From: JAKPCT01 sp029553165
GTDB lineage: Bacteria; Bacillota; UBA4882; UBA8346
Assembly (NCBI GenBank): GCA_035359995.1
Contig: DAORZT010000027.1
Coordinates: 1 to 33,445, forward strand
Reading direction: 5' to 3'
DNA: 33,445 bases
The notes beneath the pieces are model-generated. The model made no database searches, had not been told where the DNA came from, and worked only from the letters and a program-made list of their open reading frames with translations. A program made the position numbers and the translations under genes. Shown here in pieces: positions 1-6,654 of the stretch; positions within the stretch are counted from its first letter, which is position 1; every line of letters starts with the position of its first letter.

Positions 1-397
1 CATTGAACTTCTGGATACGATGATTACCTGTATCAGCCACATAAACGTTGCCGCTGGAGTCCACCGCAACACCGTATGGAAAATCAAACTGACCATCGCC
101 GGTACCAAATGAACCCCACTTGGTCAGGAATTCACCGGAAGCGTTGAACTTCTGGATGCGATGATTATTTAAATCAACCACATAAATGTTGTCGCTAGAG
201 TCCACCGCGACCTCGCATGGAAAATCAAACTGACCATCGCCATTACCTTCTGAACCTCATGATTTCTCAAAAACATACCGGACTGTTACGCTTCCATCAT
301 TGCCTCCTTTACCTTTCCCGCCACCACCACCGCAGCCGGATAATGTAACCGAAACAATCAACAAGGCTATCAAACTAAAGTAAAGAACTTTTTTCAT
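1..397 (-). pseudogene. NHL-repeat lipoprotein, broken by an in-frame TGA and cut by the window edge
   Basis: The minus strand opens at ATG 397 after a strong AGGAGGG site. It encodes a lipoprotein signal peptide ending in the lipobox LSGC, a Gly/Lys-rich linker and the start of a beta-propeller segment. A TGA at 259-257 stops translation after 46 codons. The same frame then continues open to the window edge with two NHL-type repeats (GDGQFDFP, VAVDSS.N.YV.D, NHRIQKFN). The stop follows a Ser and precedes GSEGNGDGQF. At the equivalent place in the next repeat the gene reads K-W-G-S, so the TGA most likely replaces a TGG tryptophan codon. NHL proteins of this kind are secreted, membrane-anchored propellers with binding roles. 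The gene is probably a recent pseudogene, or the base is an assembly error. TGA is used as a normal stop elsewhere in the window (the 5956-6654 ATPase gene), so a changed genetic code is unlikely. Confidence 0.75.
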
Positions 398-444
398 TGT
401 GACCCTCCTAGCAAAGTCATTGTTTGGAATTTTTTTCTGTTCAT

Positions 445-472
445 ATTATATAACATAATTAGCTTTGAGCAA
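445..472 (-). promoter_or_regulatory. Sigma-A-type promoter of the NHL lipoprotein gene
   Basis: On the minus strand TTGCTC (472-467) is followed after 16 bases by a perfect TATAAT (450-445), about 50 bases upstream of the lipoprotein start. Spacing and orientation fit. Confidence 0.6.
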
Positions 473-565
473 AGTTAATTATATCTTTCCGAAAAGAGGA
501 TATTTGCCTTCGCTTAAGAAGGTCAGATTCAGGCTCGTGATATTAACAAAGTCTATCTAAAACCA

Positions 566-756
566 CCAGGAGGCAGGAGGCCGACGGCGCGGCTTTGAAA
601 CAGGAAGTTTCACAGCCGTCGGGGTCCCTTCCTGGGAGAATTTCCATCCGTGGAGGCTTTACTTGTGGAATCTTCGCTGCCGAAGTCAAGGAGCCGTCCT
701 AGGCTCTATTCCGCGTTTCTAGCTTCCTTGCCGGATATAGATGTCTGGGGTTTTTT
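566..756 (+). ncRNA. Candidate structured RNA ending in an intrinsic terminator (family not identified)
   Basis: This 190-base stretch of the gene-free region 398-970 is far richer in GC than its surroundings and full of complementary segments. An outer helix pairs 566-573 with 627-635, CCGACGGC (581-588) pairs with GCCGTCGG (615-622), and GAAAC (597-601) pairs with GTTTC (607-611). Further hairpins are CTTCG 672-676 with CGAAG 681-685, and GAGCC 691-695 with GGCTC 702-706. It ends in CCGGATA 731-737 paired with TGTCTGG 742-748 (two G-T pairs), directly followed by a G/T run ending in six T. No open frame of note covers it. It did not match any riboswitch, 6S, SRP, RNase P or tmRNA consensus that I could recall. 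The upstream promoter is unclear. It may be a free small RNA, since no gene follows within 200 bases. Confidence 0.45.
731..756 (+). terminator. Intrinsic terminator of the candidate RNA
   Basis: A 7-base-pair stem (731-737 with 742-748, including G-T pairs), a TAGA loop and a run of six T at 751-756 point to rightward termination. Confidence 0.55.
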
Positions 757-803
757 CGTGATAAAATATTGTCGGTTAAAAAGAAAGAAATCAACTAACA
801 CAT

Positions 804-831
804 TTTACATAATTGTTGTATGATATATTTA
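804..831 (+). promoter_or_regulatory. Possible promoter of kptA
   Basis: TTTACA (804-809) is followed after 16 bases by TATTTA (826-831), in an AT-rich patch about 140 bases ahead of kptA. The leader between contains short complementary segments (CTATT with AATAG; CGAGC with GCTCG) but no recognised riboswitch. The match is weak. Confidence 0.35.
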
Positions 832-970
832 TATGATACAGAGATTGGTGTAAGGCGACTATTGTTCCTGTAAACGTAAGGCTCAAAAAATAGCCCAAGG
901 CATCAACCCGAGCGGCTCGAGTCATATGGAGTGAATGGTGTGAATGACAAGGGGGTAGTAATTCAGGGTT

Positions 971-1510
971 ATGAATAAAAAAGAGATAAGTAAATTTATG
1001 AGCCTTATTTTAAGGCATAAGCCGGAGACAATCGGTATAACATTGGATGAGCATGGATGGGCAAAGGTTGATGAGCTGATTGCCGGTATTGCAAAGAGTA
1101 CGGAATTTAATATGGAAATCCTGGAAGAGATTGTCCAAACAGATAACAAACAACGGTATTCTTTTAATGAGGATAAGAGTTTAATCCGTGCAAATCAAGG
1201 ACATTCCGTTCCTGTAGATGTGGAGTTGGATGAAGCGACTCCACCGGAGCTATTATGGCATGGAACAGGGGAGAAATTTGTTGCCTCTATTGATGCGCAG
1301 GGATTAATACCAAAGAGCAGATTGTATGTTCATTTATCAAAAGATAAAGAAACAGCGATTACAGTTGGCGCACGTCATGGCAAACCGGTGCTGTATTGCG
1401 TAAAAAGTAGAGAAATGGCCCGGGACGGATATAAGTTTTATTTGTCGAAGAATGGTGTCTGGCTTGTCAAAAAAGTACCGGTGAAATATTTAAAGAAAGT
1501 GGAAGTATAG
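971..1510 (+). CDS. kptA: RNA 2'-phosphotransferase, KptA/Tpt1 family
   Basis: The 179-residue product has the full Tpt1/KptA fold: an N-terminal winged-helix lobe and a C-terminal ADP-ribosyltransferase-like lobe. The enzyme family transfers an internal RNA 2'-phosphate to NAD+, giving repaired RNA, nicotinamide and ADP-ribose 1''-2''-cyclic phosphate. Visible family motifs are LRHKP (Arg15-His16), IRANQGHS (Arg73), LWHGT (95-99) and GARHGKP (Arg135). These supply the conserved Arg-His-Arg-Arg active-site set. Length is typical. ATG 971 follows a modest GGG site, with a GGGGG run 15-20 bases upstream. Eukaryotes use the enzyme in tRNA splicing; its bacterial substrate is uncertain. A macro domain gene, the family that handles ADP-ribose phosphates, lies 520 bases downstream. 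Confidence 0.95.
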   Translation: MNKKEISKFMSLILRHKPETIGITLDEHGWAKVDELIAGIAKSTEFNMEILEEIVQTDNKQRYSFNEDKSLIRANQGHSVPVDVELDEATPPELLWHGTGEKFVASIDAQGLIPKSRLYVHLSKDKETAITVGARHGKPVLYCVKSREMARDGYKFYLSKNGVWLVKKVPVKYLKKVEV

Positions 1511-1600
1511 TGCAGCTCCGGCTTAGCAGAGCAAATTAACCGAAGTGGTCTATCTTTCGGTCAAGTGAGGGGATCTTTGATGAGTACTCTTCTTGAAGCA

Positions 1601-1886
1601 TTACTGGATAAAGAACTCATTTTTCAGACAGATCCCATTGTTTTTATAAAATGCAACAGCAGTTGGGAAAAAGCAGGCAATGATTAATCCATACATTAAC
1701 ATGATTATCAGGTCGTATTTTGCCCCGATTGCTCCAGTTAAATCATAGATTCACATCCCCAGTTCGTAGACAGTAGCGGCTAAAATCATTCGAAAGACAG
1801 CGACAATCTGACGGTATTACAAAAATTGCCGCCGCCCCAACTAGATTTTTGTTGGCCGTAGTTGGAATTGCAGTTTTGGTGTTCAT
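1601..1886 (-). pseudogene. Decayed small membrane-protein gene
   Basis: On the minus strand ATG 1886 follows a good AGAGGTG site and opens MNTKTAIPTTANKNLVGAAA, the start of a hydrophobic segment. About 24 codons in, the sense continues in another frame, which reads QIVAVFRMILAATVYELGM. A TGA at 1753-1751 follows, then IYDLTGAIG, the hydrophobic stretch LIIMLMYGLIIACFFPTAVA and FYKNN, ending at TAA 1603-1601. One frameshift and one stop (again possibly TGG to TGA) therefore interrupt what looks like a protein of about 95 residues with two or three membrane helices. The family is not recognised. It divides kptA from the macro domain gene. Confidence 0.55.
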
Positions 1887-1926
1887 GACAACACCTCTGA
1901 ATATTAATTAGGCTACATTATGTAAT

Positions 1927-1993
1927 ATTATACCATATGGTGGTAGGATATGTTTCATTAATTGTAGGAGATGGTGTCGGATTGTCGTATAAT
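1927..1993. promoter_or_regulatory. Divergent promoter region with palindrome, upstream of the macro domain gene
   Basis: A perfect TATAAT at 1988-1993 lies 39 bases before the macro gene start; its -35 box is poor. On the minus strand a perfect TATAAT (1932-1927) serves the decayed gene. The palindrome ACCATATGGT (1932-1941), also readable as TACCA/TGGTA, overlaps that minus -10 box and could be an operator. Confidence 0.45.
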
Positions 1994-2031
1994 TATTAAA
2001 AACATTAAATGATAATTCCGAGGTGATCTCA

Positions 2032-3036
2032 ATGCCGTTTACTATCGTCCGTCAGGACATTACAAAAATGAAAGTTGACGCGATCGTCAATGCTGCCAAC
2101 ACCGAACTGCAGATAGGCGGGGGTGTTTGTGGGGCGATCTTTAGAGCAGCGGGTGCACAGGAGCTTCAGGCTGCTTGCGACCAACTTGCACCGATCAAGA
2201 CAGGGGAGGCAGTGATTACACCGGGGTTTGCCCTGCCGGCCAAGTTTGTCATCCATGCGGCCGGACCTGTCTATAGCCGTTACAGTGCGGAACAAAGCGA
2301 GCAATTGTTACGTTCCGCTTACTTAAACTCCCTCCAGCTGGCAGTTGCGAATCAGTGTGAAAGTATCGCCTTCCCGCTGATCTCCAGCGGAATTTATGGT
2401 TATCCCAAAGCGGAAGCCTTGCAGGTAGCTACCGCAGCGATCAGGGGTTTTCTTGCGGACCATGATCTGGATGTCTACCTTGCGGTGGTTGATCAGGCAA
2501 TAATTGTTGTTAGTGAGAAGCTGCTTGAGGCAGTTGATGGTTATCTTGACACAAACTATGCCGAGAAATCTTTTGAGGCAATAAAGTCTAAATTGCCAGA
2601 TGGCGATGGTTTGATTTTCACAGAAGCCCTCTACGATTGTTATGGACCGGTAGCAGCTCCATCAAGACCAGGTATTGATGATTTAGTCGGTAATTTGGAT
2701 GAGTCGTTCTCGTATATGCTGTTAAAGTTGATTGATGCTAAAGGTATGACGGATGTAGAGGTCTACAAACGCGCTAATCTTGACCGGAAGTTGTTCTCCA
2801 AGATTAGAACCGGTAAAGGATATATGCCAAGTAAACGTACAGCAATTGCGCTGGCGATCGCTTTGGAGCTTACTATTGACGAAACTAACGATCTTTTAAA
2901 GCGGGCCGGGTATGCGTTGTCCCGCAGTCAGAAGTTCGATGTGATCATTGAATATTTTATAATTAATGGCAAATACAATATTTTTGAAATTAATGAAGTG
3001 TTGTTTAAATACGACCAGCCCTTGTTGGGAGGGTAA
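2032..3036 (+). CDS. Macro domain (ADP-ribose binding/hydrolase) fused to a C-terminal HTH-like domain
   Basis: Residues 1-170 form a macro domain of the YmdB/Appr-1''-p processing type. The ADP-ribose-binding loop reads NAANTELQIGGGVCGAI (20-36) and the second loop SSGIYGYPKAEA is present. Family members bind ADP-ribose and remove O-acetyl, ADP-ribosyl or phosphate groups from it. Residues from about 215 to 334 are a helical region resembling an XRE-type helix-turn-helix (KLFSKIRTGKGYMPSKRTAI, then an amphipathic tail), so a regulatory or docking role is possible. ATG 2032 is preferred because a GAGGTG site ends six bases before it. GTG 2023 in the same frame lies inside that site. It likely forms an operon with the Cys-rich mini-gene two bases downstream and the VWA gene. 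Product 334 residues. Macro assignment firm, C-terminal role inferred. Confidence 0.88.
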   Translation: MPFTIVRQDITKMKVDAIVNAANTELQIGGGVCGAIFRAAGAQELQAACDQLAPIKTGEAVITPGFALPAKFVIHAAGPVYSRYSAEQSEQLLRSAYLNSLQLAVANQCESIAFPLISSGIYGYPKAEALQVATAAIRGFLADHDLDVYLAVVDQAIIVVSEKLLEAVDGYLDTNYAEKSFEAIKSKLPDGDGLIFTEALYDCYGPVAAPSRPGIDDLVGNLDESFSYMLLKLIDAKGMTDVEVYKRANLDRKLFSKIRTGKGYMPSKRTAIALAIALELTIDETNDLLKRAGYALSRSQKFDVIIEYFIINGKYNIFEINEVLFKYDQPLLGG

Positions 3037-3038
3037 CA

Positions 3039-3212
3039 GTGTATATTTGTAATGATCCAGTTTGTGACCCTGTTTGCGATTTTTGTTGGTTTTGTGGGCA
3101 TAATGAAGATGGTGTCCCGCTGTATTGCGCGAAAGGTAACAGTGAAGCATTTAGTGATGGCTTGGGATATTGTGCTGAATTTAAATGCCGGATCCATGAA
3201 AAAAGACCGTAA
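3039..3212 (+). CDS. 57-residue Cys-rich mini-protein
   Basis: GTG 3039 starts two bases after the macro gene stop, with a GGGAGGG site inside the 3' end of that gene. The product is rich in cysteine at the N terminus (C4, C9, C13, C16, C19, with His21) plus three later cysteines. This pattern suggests a zinc knuckle or zinc ribbon, or possibly an iron-sulfur site. No family is recognised. The tight coupling suggests it works with the macro domain protein. Confidence 0.6.
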   Translation: MYICNDPVCDPVCDFCWFCGHNEDGVPLYCAKGNSEAFSDGLGYCAEFKCRIHEKRP

Positions 3213-3254
3213 TGTCGCTTTATAAGTGACCAATTGACCTGGTGAAATTGTTAT

Positions 3255-3277
3255 CCTTAAGATAGAAAATCTTAAGG
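3255..3277 (+). repeat. Perfect 9-bp inverted repeat overlapping the VWA gene's ribosome binding site
   Basis: CCTTAAGAT (3255-3263) and ATCTTAAGG (3269-3277) flank a 5-base loop. The right arm runs into the GGGGG ribosome binding site of the VWA gene, so the hairpin could restrain translation. No T-run follows, so it is not a terminator. Confidence 0.6.
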
Positions 3278-3288
3278 GGGATTTCACA

Positions 3289-3942
3289 ATGAAACATGGA
3301 TTAACAGAACTGGTATTTATCTTGGACAAGAGTGGCTCAATGAGCGGTTTGGAGTCTGATACCATCGGCGGGTTCAACTCGATGCTTAAAAAACAGAAGG
3401 CGGTTGTCGGTGAGTGCTATGTGACGACTGTGCTGTTTAATGATAACTATCAACTATTGCATGACCGGATTGACATCCGCGCCGTTAGCCCAATTACTGA
3501 GGAAGACTATCAGGTTGGCGGATCGACAGCGCTCCTTGACGCAATCGGGAAGACCATCGCCAAAATAAGCAATGCGCAAAATCATACTGCTAAAGCTTAC
3601 CGTGCTGAAAAAGTGATGTTTGTAATTATTACTGATGGTATGGAGAACGCCAGCCGCGAGTATTCGGCGCAGAAGGTCAAGATGCAAATTGAGCAGCAAA
3701 AGAAGAAACATGGGTGGGAGTTTGTTTTTCTAGGTGCCAATATTGATGCGGTTGAAACAGCGGCCCGTTTCGGCATTTCCAAAGACCGTGCTCAGAATTA
3801 TCATGCCGATCAAAAAGGTGTTGACTTGAATTTCCAAGTGATGAGTAGGGCAGTTGCCACATTTCGCACTTGCTCTGAAATGCCAGAAGATTGGAATGAG
3901 GAAATCCAAAAGGATTACCAGAAGCGTGGCGGCAAGAAATAA
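3289..3942 (+). CDS. Von Willebrand factor A (VWA) domain protein
   Basis: The 217-residue product is a single cytoplasmic VWA domain with an intact metal-ion-dependent adhesion site: DKSGS (Asp13, Ser15, Ser17), Thr80 in GGSTALLDAI and Asp116 in ITDGMEN. There is no signal peptide or membrane helix. VWA proteins of this type bind partners through a divalent metal and often occur beside macro domain or stress-response genes. It lies 76 bases after the Cys-rich gene and before a clear terminator, so it is probably the last gene of the macro operon. ATG 3289 follows AAGGGGG at good spacing. The partner is unknown. Confidence 0.88.
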   Translation: MKHGLTELVFILDKSGSMSGLESDTIGGFNSMLKKQKAVVGECYVTTVLFNDNYQLLHDRIDIRAVSPITEEDYQVGGSTALLDAIGKTIAKISNAQNHTAKAYRAEKVMFVIITDGMENASREYSAQKVKMQIEQQKKKHGWEFVFLGANIDAVETAARFGISKDRAQNYHADQKGVDLNFQVMSRAVATFRTCSEMPEDWNEEIQKDYQKRGGKK

Positions 3943-3988
3943 ATAATTTTCTTAAGTAAGAATGCGTGGACCGTTTTTGAACAGTCAT

Positions 3989-4017
3989 GGCTGGAGAGGT
4001 AACTCTTCAGCCTTTTT
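3989..4017 (+). terminator. Intrinsic terminator after the VWA gene
   Basis: GGCTGGAGAG (3989-3998) pairs with CTCTTCAGCC (4003-4012) around a GTAA loop, with one G-T pair, followed by TTTTT (4013-4017). Confidence 0.85.
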
Positions 4018-4050
4018 AATTAAGATTAACTATTCTATTCAAGTTGGGAC

Positions 4051-4899
4051 TTAAAAACAGAAGAGCGCTCTGGCTTTTTGGATTTCCTCCGGGAGTTGTC
4101 CTTTGATCGCTGTTATCAGTTGCGGGTCCAGGTTTAACGAGTTTAAAATCTGACTTTGTTTCTCCCAGGAGTTAATTCCCATCAAACTCTGATAGAAAAT
4201 AGTACTTAATAGGTCGGCTTTGTTAAATAAGATAATTGCATCATTTTTCACCGGATTTGCCTGGGGGCGATGATGGAAAGCTACCAGATTTACAATTGCC
4301 TCAGGCAATGCCCATCTCTGGCATAACCAACTTCCGATCTCTTCATGAGTTACCCCATCCATTACTTTCTTTTCGGCAGCTACATGAGTGTGTCCTTGTT
4401 TTATGAGTTCAAGGACCTTTACGGGTACTTCAGGCAGAGCGTACTCAATAACAAAGATCCCAATATCATGAATGAGACCATAAGAAAACATCAGGTAAGG
4501 ATCGCAAAAATCGGTTGCTACAGCCAGTTTATGGGCGATTATTGAAGTCCCTAAGCAGTGTTTCCAGTAATTTGAACGGTGGGAACCGGTTTGGTCAGGA
4601 ATCCGTGAAGCGAACGACCGAATAACCAGATAGAGCAGGAGATTTTGAATGGTCTGCAGTCCAAAATACTTTATTCCTTCCTGGAGGGTGTTAATCCGAT
4701 GTCTACTGCTAAAATACTCGTTATTGAATTTACTAAGAAGCAGCGCTTCCAGTTGACCATAAGAAGCAATCATTGAGATCAACAGTTGCAGGTCCGAAGT
4801 GGTTGGATTTTTTATCAGAGCAAAGATGTCCTTGATTTCTTGAGGTAAATCGGGAATGTCAGCACTATTAAGCTTTGCAAAAATCTCCTGACGGTCCAT
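4051..4899 (-). CDS. HDOD domain signalling protein
   Basis: The 282-residue protein carries an HDOD (HD-related output) domain across most of its length: an N-terminal helical region, then WKHCLGTSIIAHKLA (His114) and GLIHDIG (His144-Asp145). Many HDOD proteins lack the HD pair, so its presence is notable, though the full HD-GYP set is missing. Family members are cytosolic and take part in motility, chemotaxis or second-messenger control. ATG 4899 has an AAGGAAGG site. A sigma-28-like promoter lies 62-88 bases upstream, supporting a motility link. It converges on the VWA gene. Confidence 0.85.
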   Translation of the reverse strand: MDRQEIFAKLNSADIPDLPQEIKDIFALIKNPTTSDLQLLISMIASYGQLEALLLSKFNNEYFSSRHRINTLQEGIKYFGLQTIQNLLLYLVIRSFASRIPDQTGSHRSNYWKHCLGTSIIAHKLAVATDFCDPYLMFSYGLIHDIGIFVIEYALPEVPVKVLELIKQGHTHVAAEKKVMDGVTHEEIGSWLCQRWALPEAIVNLVAFHHRPQANPVKNDAIILFNKADLLSTIFYQSLMGINSWEKQSQILNSLNLDPQLITAIKGQLPEEIQKARALFCF

Positions 4900-4960
4900 T
4901 ATTTAAACCTTCCTTTGAAAAGAGGATGAGGGGATTTAATTAGGTCTAATTTTTCTATCT

Positions 4961-4987
4961 TTTTCGGCAAAATTTAAATATTCTTTA
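4961..4987 (-). promoter_or_regulatory. Sigma-D/sigma-28-like promoter of the HDOD gene
   Basis: On the minus strand TAAA (4987-4984), a 15-base spacer and GCCGAAAA (4968-4961) follow. The Bacillus sigma-D consensus is TAAA-N15-GCCGATAT. The same -10 box occurs before the HD-GYP gene. Confidence 0.65.
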
Positions 4988-5039
4988 ATTGTTATCAAGG
5001 TCGTCCTGGTTTATAAGTCAGTAAAGTGACTTGCTTATT

Positions 5040-5546
5040 TTATCGGTTATTTCTATTCTTTAGTCTATTGATCTCCTTTAAACGTTTATGGTTTATGTAA
5101 GCTGAACCCCAATAACACCAAATGCTAACAAACCAATTCCATCTTCTTACTTTTGACAACGGTTTAAAATGAATTTTACCAGGTTTATTACTGATATTAC
5201 CTAGACAAACATCCTTTTCAATACTATTTATATTTACCCTGCACCAAACATGCCCTGATGTATGCGCTTTTATCTTAATACCTTCAAATTGTTTTTCAGG
5301 TATGGCATTCCTTGTTGCATAGACCAAATAACAGTGGAAACCAAGAGCACATAAAACTTTTTGCAGCACCTTTGCTTGTTGCCAGCAGTAACCTTTACCT
5401 TTTTCAAATGCCTTAGCCGGCATGTCAAATGAATTGTTATATGAATAAGCCATGTTGTTATGAATTAAGTGTTGGGCATATTCAACCAGTTCCCAATCGG
5501 AAAGTTTGGAATTTCTACAGTTTTCAACAGCTTCTTTTATTGTCAT
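5040..5546 (-). CDS. Small transglutaminase-like (Cys-His-Asp) protein
   Basis: The 168-residue protein shows the transglutaminase-like core: KGYCWQQA with Cys54 at the start of a helix, GHVWCRV with His99, and KDVC with Asp112. Such stand-alone domains act as cysteine peptidases or amidases or remain uncharacterised. There is no signal peptide, so it should be cytoplasmic. ATG 5546 follows GAGGAG at ten bases. The C-terminal tail is basic. Its promoter contains an inverted repeat (5629-5650), so it is probably controlled separately from the HDOD gene 140 bases downstream. Substrate unknown. Confidence 0.75.
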   Translation of the reverse strand: MTIKEAVENCRNSKLSDWELVEYAQHLIHNNMAYSYNNSFDMPAKAFEKGKGYCWQQAKVLQKVLCALGFHCYLVYATRNAIPEKQFEGIKIKAHTSGHVWCRVNINSIEKDVCLGNISNKPGKIHFKPLSKVRRWNWFVSIWCYWGSAYINHKRLKEINRLKNRNNR

Positions 5547-5622
5547 AAATATTTATCTCCTCAAAACTAAACATTTATTTCAATAAGAGCTCCTCGTCAC
5601 AGCACTAAATGTAGCTTAATCC

Positions 5623-5652
5623 ATTATAACACCAGACTTTTGTTTGGTGTAA
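5623..5652 (-). promoter_or_regulatory. Promoter with embedded operator-like palindrome, transglutaminase-like gene
   Basis: On the minus strand TTACAC (5652-5647), an 18-base spacer and a perfect TATAAT (5628-5623). ACACCA (5629-5634) and TGGTGT (5645-5650) form an inverted repeat spanning the spacer and touching both boxes, a typical place for a repressor site. Confidence 0.55.
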
Positions 5653-5863
5653 TCCTTTTCGTATCAAACAGATGTAATTGGTTAAATTTACGGCAATCAA
5701 AATGCTGGCGTTCATGAAAATACCGGCCCATGCTTTTTGTATTTACTGGGACATGCTGAAAAGACAGGATGTCTTAGTGGAATAAAATAACGTAGATATT
5801 TTTAGAGGAAAATTCCACATTAGGAAGAATATTAATTGCACTAAGAATCGCTTAGGAGTTGTA
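5653..5863. other. Intergenic region upstream of the metal transport operon
   Basis: No gene is supported here. There are two inverted repeats: AAGACA/TGTCTT around GGA (about 5761-5775), and GTGGAAT (5777-5783) with ATTCCAC (5812-5818). A possible promoter is TTAGTG (5774-5779), 17 bases, TATTTT (5797-5802). No recognisable Zur or MntR palindrome was seen. Confidence 0.35.
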
Positions 5864-5959
5864 ATGGAAAAGCAAGGATTTGACCAACAATGGTCACTTT
5901 TTTTTCGGTCTGTAGCTGATAGGACGCTAAAATACTGTCTGGTGGTTAAGACGTCATGA
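5864..5959 (+). CDS. 31-residue ORF translationally coupled to the metal transporter ATPase
   Basis: ATG 5864 has a good AGGAG site (5853-5857). The frame ends in TGA 5957-5959, overlapping the ATPase start codon as ATGA. The peptide (MEKQGFDQQW at its start, one Cys) matches no family that I know. It could be a leader peptide that opens the ATPase start, which has only a weak site of its own. A chance ORF is also possible. Confidence 0.4.
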   Translation: MEKQGFDQQWSLFFRSVADRTLKYCLVVKTS

Positions 5960-6654
5960 TTGGACCACGAAACAATATGTCAGTCATCCGGATTGAGGAT
6001 TTATGGTCAAGTTATGGACGGGAGCCGGTATTGCAAGGGCTCTCAATTGATTTAAAAGAGGGTCAGTCGTTGGGGATTGCCGGACCCAATGGCGCGGGGA
6101 AGACGACCTTGTTTAAGGTCATTCTCGGGCTGGTAAAACCGCAGCGTGGAAGGGTCATTGTCCTGGAGTGTGAGCTCAAAAATGAGAAAGACCGGAGTTG
6201 GGTCCGCAGACAGTTGGCTTATGTACCGCAACAGAGTGTCCGGGGAAAGCTGCCGGTATCGGTCTGGGATGCTGTATTGATGGGGCGTTGGGGGAAGACG
6301 TTTGGTTTTTTAAAGATGCCTCAAAACAGTGATAAAGCAGCAGTCCATCAAGCGTTGGAGGAAGTTGGATTGTTACATAAGCTGAAGGCTGACTGCCGTG
6401 CTTTATCAGGCGGGGAACTCCAAAAAGTAGCTCTTGCCCGGGCCTTGATCCGTGGAGCTTCGATTATGCTGCTGGATGAACCCACAACTTATTTGGACCA
6501 TCGTTCCAAAGAGGATCTGGTCGAGTTGCTTACCCGGATTAGGGAAGAACGAAAACTTTCCTTAATTACGATCAGTCATGATCCGAGTCACTTGGAACAG
6601 ATTACCGATGAGGTTTTACAGATGGAGAATGGACGGCTGAGGGAGAAGATATGA
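5956..6654 (+). CDS. znuC: Zinc/manganese-type ABC transporter ATP-binding protein
   Basis: The 232-residue ATPase powers uptake of a divalent metal. It has Walker A GPNGAGKTT (43-51), Q-loop region YVPQQS, signature LSGGELQKVALARAL, Walker B IMLLDEPTTYLD and the switch histidine in TISHD. The layout matches the ZnuC/MntB/AdcC family. ATG 5956 overlaps the upstream mini-ORF; an in-frame ATG at 5977 has no ribosome binding site. The stop overlaps the permease start by four bases. With the permease and the cluster-9 binding protein this forms a complete importer. The metal (zinc or manganese) cannot be decided from the ATPase. Confidence 0.9.
   Translation: MIGPRNNMSVIRIEDLWSSYGREPVLQGLSIDLKEGQSLGIAGPNGAGKTTLFKVILGLVKPQRGRVIVLECELKNEKDRSWVRRQLAYVPQQSVRGKLPVSVWDAVLMGRWGKTFGFLKMPQNSDKAAVHQALEEVGLLHKLKADCRALSGGELQKVALARALIRGASIMLLDEPTTYLDHRSKEDLVELLTRIREERKLSLITISHDPSHLEQITDEVLQMENGRLREKI

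Noticed and set aside
1580..1687. 35-codon plus-strand ORF with a GAGGGG site (begins MSTLLEALLD)
   Set aside because: It lies antisense to the decayed membrane-protein gene, whose hydrophobic reading is more convincing; no recognisable domain.
3039..3942. Tellurite-resistance (Ter) type system around the VWA gene
   Set aside because: No TerD, TerC or related gene is present in the window; only the VWA-macro proximity recalls such systems.
5692..5787. Short frames around the MLAF/MKIPAHAF reading upstream of the metal transporter
   Set aside because: No ribosome binding site and no known domain; probably chance frames.
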